Of a stretch of DNA of 64,000 nt, positions 62,501 through 64,000 are shown piece after piece. Where the stretch lies: the NCBI GenBank assembly GCA_009741485.1, contig CM019220.1:24394646-24458645 (forward strand), written 5' to 3'. The DNA comes from Malurus cyaneus samueli (lineage: Eukaryota; Chordata; Aves; Passeriformes; Maluridae). The position numbers were made by a program, and so were the translations under genes. The notes under the pieces were generated by a model. The model saw only the letters and a list, made by a program, of their open reading frames with translations. It searched no databases and had not been told where the DNA came from. The first letter of the stretch is position 1, and each line of letters begins with the position of its first letter.

Positions 62501-64000
62501 ATATTCAATTTATAATTATTTTCAGACCTTCAAGTGGCATTTCTTTCAGAGGCTTGCAGTTTCCCTTTAAATACAGTATCAGTGTCTCACTGTTAGGATT
62601 CGTTTACTCTTTTAGCCTGCTCTGTGTCACGTGTGATTAGACTATAGCTTATTATTATGCCACTTAATCTTGTTACTATATCAATTTTGAATTTATTTAA
62701 AATAAGAGACTACCTTAGAAGCAAGCTTTTGAAAATACTTATTTACATATATCTAAACAAGAAAGTTACTTTAAATAATGTGATGTTTTCCTCCAGAATA
62801 ACTCATCCCATTAACCTGTGATGAATATAGTGATCTACAAATTTCATTTTATTTATTGCTGTTCTGCCTTTGAAAAGTACATACCACTTAAAAGCTTAGC
62901 TTTTAAAGTCTGAGAATAATGTAAGCTTAAAATAAACACTATAACAAGTATTTGTTCACTAAGAAGACTTTGCTTTTAAGGACCCTTGATACAGTTTGTT
63001 TGAGGACCTGATTTCAGTAACATACTGGGTAAGGTCCACATCCATGTATATTAATATGGAATATACAGTCCTTCATACAGTTTTGCTCTAGCCCAAAAGC
63101 TGGCCTATGAACAACTGTTACTAAAAGCCTGGTTTTATTTATAGTGAGTATTTGAAAAATTAAAGTACATCCTGCAATGTTTTGACTCCTTAATTTAAGA
63201 TAGAAATCACTGTGTTAGCTAAATGGAGATGTCTTTTTCATTAATAGGATTTCTACATATTTACTTAACATATATCTGGGATATATTTTTCAATTCATAC
63301 TGAACTATAGCTATGTGGTTTTTTAAAGATATTTCAAACTAAAACAGCAGCTTTGATCAAATAATGTTTTGTGTTAATATGCTTTGAACATTTCAATATA
63401 TGATTGCTCTTGCATTTCCCGGAAGTTCTGCATTTTAAAAGACTTCAACGTTAATTTATTTGCCAGTGGTAGTAGTTCTATTGACAGTGTCAATTGCTTA
63501 TATATATATATATATGTGTATGTGAGGGGGTAAAAGCTTTATTTTAAAAAGGGCTTGATGAATATTCTTAGTCTCATGAAATTTTTGCTGGAACCCACAG
63601 ATACAGTTGTCTTGGGAATCAAAACAGTTTATAGAAGTACTGGTGTAGTATGTGCATTGATTAGAGTTTTATACTTGTGGATTGGAGAGGTATTCAAGTA
63701 AAATGAGTATTTTCCATGCTTGAAAGTGTTTCAGCCCAGGTTGGATGGAGCTCTTGGGCAACCTGGTCTAGTGGAAGGTGGCCATGCCCATGGCAGGGGG
63801 GTGGAACTAGCTTGCCTTCCTACCCAGGCTGTTCTGTGATTCTAAACAAACTGTGAATATAAAATCATCTTTATAGCTGCAACTTTGTTTAATTTTACGA
63901 AGAAATTATTTTTTTTTTGTTTCTCAAAGGTCAATTGTTGGAATGACTATGTATAATCAGGCAACACAAGAAATTGCAAAGCCTTCGGAGCTGTTGACCA
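25946..64000 (+). CDS. NCKAP1: NCKAP1 (NAP1, WAVE complex subunit), 3'-incomplete
   Basis: NCKAP1/HEM2 is a core subunit of the WAVE regulatory complex (with CYFIP, WASF, ABI and BRK1), which links Rac1 to Arp2/3-driven actin branching at the plasma membrane. Twenty-one constitutive exons plus an 18-nt microexon lie in the window and cover about residues 1-741 of the 1128 in human. Exons 2-21 (2116 nt, all GT-AG, all phases consistent) translate almost identically to human. The changes noticed are in exon 9 (NTDATALN to NSDATALN and CLSLF to CLALF). The protein is an all-helical HEM-family scaffold without catalytic motifs. The first exon is abnormal: no ATG at the expected start and three single-base gaps; see that entry. 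The remaining C-terminal exons lie beyond the right edge. Confidence 0.95.
26709..26785 (-). mobile_element. Short CR1 LINE 3' end
   Basis: CAGAATCATAAAATTATTTG, then GGTTGGAAGGGGACCTTGCA and GATCATCTAGTTCCACCCC. Only the terminal 75 bp or so remain. Confidence 0.85.
28785..28850. repeat. T-rich low-complexity run
   Basis: Two T runs of 13-14 nt joined by a single A, then T/G units ending in TTGTTGTTGTTG. It could be the remnant of a minus-strand poly(A) tail or simple slippage. Confidence 0.85.
30840..31890 (+). mobile_element. Old, degenerate CR1 LINE (about 1 kb)
   Basis: Scattered CR1 ORF2 and 3' similarity. 31021-31140 resembles the segment encoding FINDLDDG...NKFADDTKLG (GACAACCTAGATGATGACTA). 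31660-31720 resembles the TTGGATTAAATATTAGGAAA region, and 31815-31885 the GATCCTGCCTTGG...AGGTCCTTTCTAGCC...GATTTC tail. It is heavily diverged and much older than the other copies. Confidence 0.6.
36621..36638 (+). CDS. NCKAP1: NCKAP1 18-nt microexon (QGQVWK), alternative
   Basis: CAAGGACAAGTTTGGAAG lies between the acceptor ACACTGCTTTCCCAG and GTTTGC. It encodes Gln-Gly-Gln-Val-Trp-Lys in frame 0, between Lys36 (exon 1) and Ala37 (exon 2). This is the six-residue insert that I recall from the longer human NCKAP1 isoform (1134 residues). A TGC motif sits just upstream of the acceptor, as in SRRM4-dependent neural microexons. It is far too short for gene finders. The exact insert in human is from memory; regulation is inferred. 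Confidence 0.88.
36639..37743 (+). other. NCKAP1: NCKAP1 intron between microexon and exon 2
   Basis: 1.1 kb. The first 170 bp or so are richer in GC than the surroundings and stay open in one frame on each strand, with two additional acceptor-like CAG sites. No recognised coding content. Confidence 0.6.
37744..37854 (+). CDS. NCKAP1: NCKAP1 coding exon 2
   Basis: 111 nt (residues 37-73), [20 protein letters not shown] to VETRNNN. Phase 0 at both ends, with a GTAAGT donor. Confidence 0.97.
37855..47571 (+). other. NCKAP1: NCKAP1 intron 2
   Basis: 9.7 kb, AT-rich, with a G/T-only stretch at 41390-41480 and a 15-nt A run at about 40740. No CR1 copy, gene or structured RNA was recognised. Confidence 0.75.
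41390..41480 (+). repeat. G/T-rich low-complexity stretch
   Basis: About 90 nt almost free of A and C on the plus strand, built of TTTTG/TTTG units and ending in a run of eight G. Confidence 0.85.
47572..47664 (+). CDS. NCKAP1: NCKAP1 coding exon 3
   Basis: 93 nt (residues 74-104), [20 protein letters not shown] then [11 protein letters not shown]. The acceptor is CCTTTATAG and the donor GTAAGG. Confidence 0.97.
47863..47919 (+). CDS. NCKAP1: NCKAP1 coding exon 4
   Basis: 57 nt (residues 105-123), [19 protein letters not shown]. The acceptor is TTTTTCAAG and the donor GTAAGT. Confidence 0.97.
48873..49015 (+). CDS. NCKAP1: NCKAP1 coding exon 5
   Basis: 143 nt, [20 protein letters not shown] through [11 protein letters not shown]. 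It ends two bases into a Ser codon; the donor is GTAAAA. Confidence 0.97.
49102..49192 (+). CDS. NCKAP1: NCKAP1 coding exon 6
   Basis: 91 nt, [20 protein letters not shown] then [10 protein letters not shown]. Only an 86-nt intron separates it from exon 5. The donor is GTATGT. Confidence 0.97.
50324..50355. repeat. 16-bp tandem duplication
   Basis: GCTCCTTGAGGACTCA followed directly by GCTCCTTGAGGATTCA. Confidence 0.92.
50869..51006 (+). CDS. NCKAP1: NCKAP1 coding exon 7
   Basis: 138 nt (residues 202-247), [20 protein letters not shown] to MLNPAQSDT. Phase 0; the donor is GTATGG. Confidence 0.97.
51659..51707 (+). CDS. NCKAP1: NCKAP1 coding exon 8
   Basis: 49 nt, [16 protein letters not shown] plus one base. 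The acceptor is a strong T-run with AACAG and the donor GTGAGT. Its length is not a multiple of three, so skipping would shift the frame. Confidence 0.96.
52189..52345 (+). CDS. NCKAP1: NCKAP1 coding exon 9
   Basis: 157 nt, [20 protein letters not shown] through [12 protein letters not shown]. The acceptor is weak: AACTTCTGAAG, with no long pyrimidine tract. Phase and homology still fix it. The donor is GTAAGT. Confidence 0.96.
52922..52978 (+). CDS. NCKAP1: NCKAP1 coding exon 10
   Basis: 57 nt, [18 protein letters not shown] plus a split Ala codon. The donor is GTAAGT. Confidence 0.96.
53491..53587 (+). CDS. NCKAP1: NCKAP1 coding exon 11
   Basis: 97 nt, [20 protein letters not shown] to DQPGLLGPK. 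Ends in phase 0; the donor is GTAATG. Confidence 0.96.
53819..53925 (+). CDS. NCKAP1: NCKAP1 coding exon 12
   Basis: 107 nt, [20 protein letters not shown] then [15 protein letters not shown]. The acceptor is TTTTTCAG and the donor GTATGT. Confidence 0.97.
54899..55031 (+). CDS. NCKAP1: NCKAP1 coding exon 13
   Basis: 133 nt, [20 protein letters not shown] through [11 protein letters not shown]. The acceptor is TTGCCTAG and the donor GTATGG. Confidence 0.97.
55201..55435 (-). mobile_element. CR1 LINE 3' fragment in NCKAP1 intron 13
   Basis: Antisense copy of a CR1 subfamily different from most others here: GAGACCCACAAAGCTCATCA, CTGGAGCTCTGGCAGCCTTG, CAGTGCCCCACCACCCTCTG and AACCTCTTCCTAATATCCAA. 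Confidence 0.85.
55880..55950. repeat. Imperfect TTTTTAGTAAAAAAAG tandem repeat
   Basis: Three to four copies of a unit like GTAAAAAAAGTTTTTAAA, rich in A and T and able to fold back on itself. Confidence 0.8.
56306..56387 (+). CDS. NCKAP1: NCKAP1 coding exon 14
   Basis: 82 nt, [20 protein letters not shown] then TSLSVKQ, plus one base of a Val codon. The donor is GTAAGT. Confidence 0.97.
56804..56862 (+). CDS. NCKAP1: NCKAP1 coding exon 15
   Basis: 59 nt, [19 protein letters not shown]. The acceptor is CCCTAATGCAG and the donor GTAAGA. Confidence 0.97.
57448..57593 (+). CDS. NCKAP1: NCKAP1 coding exon 16
   Basis: 146 nt, [20 protein letters not shown] through [10 protein letters not shown], ending inside a Cys codon. 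The donor is GTATGC. Confidence 0.97.
58098..58230 (+). CDS. NCKAP1: NCKAP1 coding exon 17
   Basis: 133 nt, [20 protein letters not shown] through CTHELCPEE. The acceptor has a short pyrimidine tract (TTCTGATCAG). The donor is GTAATT. Confidence 0.97.
59757..59876 (+). CDS. NCKAP1: NCKAP1 coding exon 18
   Basis: 120 nt (40 codons), [20 protein letters not shown] through [10 protein letters not shown]. The donor is GTAAGT. Confidence 0.97.
60136..60275 (+). CDS. NCKAP1: NCKAP1 coding exon 19
   Basis: 140 nt, [20 protein letters not shown], then the lysine-rich [20 protein letters not shown] and NRLVVT. This is a basic, probably flexible loop of the protein. Confidence 0.97.
61477..61608 (+). 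CDS. NCKAP1: NCKAP1 coding exon 20
   Basis: 132 nt, [20 protein letters not shown] then [20 protein letters not shown] and RFT. The donor is GTAAGA. Confidence 0.97.
63497..63524. repeat. (TA)n(TG)n microsatellite
   Basis: About eight TA units followed by TGTGTATGTG. Confidence 0.9.
63717..63845 (+). mobile_element. CR1 LINE 3' tail in NCKAP1 intron 20
   Basis: CAGCCCAGGTTGGATGGAGC, GGGCAACCTGGTCTAGTGGA and CATGCCCATGGCAGGGGGGT, ending TTCTGTGATTCTAAA. Ends about 85 bp before exon 21. Confidence 0.93.
63930..64000 (+). CDS. NCKAP1: NCKAP1 coding exon 21 (cut by window edge)
   Basis: [20 protein letters not shown] then LLT. The acceptor is TTCTCAAAG; the exon continues past the edge. Confidence 0.95.

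Larger units (their letters stand above)
47665..63929 (+). other. NCKAP1: NCKAP1 introns 3-20
   Basis: Eighteen introns from 86 nt (between exons 5 and 6) to about 2.3 kb (exons 20-21). They are AT-rich, with two CR1 pieces, a short 16-bp tandem duplication at 50324-50355 and a TA/TG microsatellite near 63497. No other gene is recognised. Confidence 0.8.

Noticed and set aside
1..64000. CRISPR arrays, bacterial operons, rRNA or tRNA genes
   Set aside because: None seen. The window is vertebrate nuclear DNA and shows no regularly spaced repeats or cloverleaf candidates that I could support.

Overview
The window looks like vertebrate nuclear DNA from a bird. Genes are split into short exons by AT-rich introns, three CpG islands mark gene starts, and about a dozen CR1 LINE 3' ends (with the typical avian ATTCTATGAT-like terminal motif) are scattered through it. 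I cannot name the species. I identified the genes by translating exons and comparing them with the human proteins from memory. Their neighbourhood matches the human 2q32 order NUP35-DUSP19-NCKAP1.

Layout. Positions 1-6440 hold the minus-strand gene NUP35 (nuclear pore). Eight coding exons lie inside the window, and the last (about 25 codons) is beyond the left edge. Positions 6440-8176 are the gap to DUSP19 and include its 3' UTR and a CR1 fragment. Positions 8177-11731 hold the complete four-exon coding region of DUSP19 on the minus strand, an atypical dual-specificity phosphatase with an intact HCxxGxxR active site. Positions 11.95-25.68 kb lie between the divergent DUSP19 and NCKAP1 promoters. 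This stretch is mostly AT-rich and CR1-bearing, but it also holds a phase-compatible series of minus-strand exon-like segments that I cannot assign to any known gene. From about 25.95 kb to the right edge runs plus-strand NCKAP1 (the NAP1/HEM subunit of the WAVE regulatory complex), with 21 constitutive exons covering about 741 of 1128 residues. Introns 1 and 2 are each about 10 kb or more.

Main points. (1) NCKAP1 contains an 18-nt microexon (six residues, QGQVWK) between exons 1 and 2. (2) NCKAP1 exon 1 lacks its expected start codon and carries three single-base gaps plus one missing codon, while the following 700 codons are intact. This suggests a consensus error in the CpG island, or a shift of the start to Met27. 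(3) The exon-like series between DUSP19 and NCKAP1 is the best candidate for something unannotated. (4) A DUSP19 splice acceptor uses a 26-T homopolymer as its polypyrimidine tract. (5) A 5'-truncated CR1 upstream of NCKAP1 is flanked by 17-bp near-identical direct repeats, which is unusual for CR1.

The three recognised genes act in different processes: nuclear pore assembly, JNK-pathway/phosphatase signalling, and actin nucleation. They appear to be neighbours through conserved synteny, not as a functional unit.
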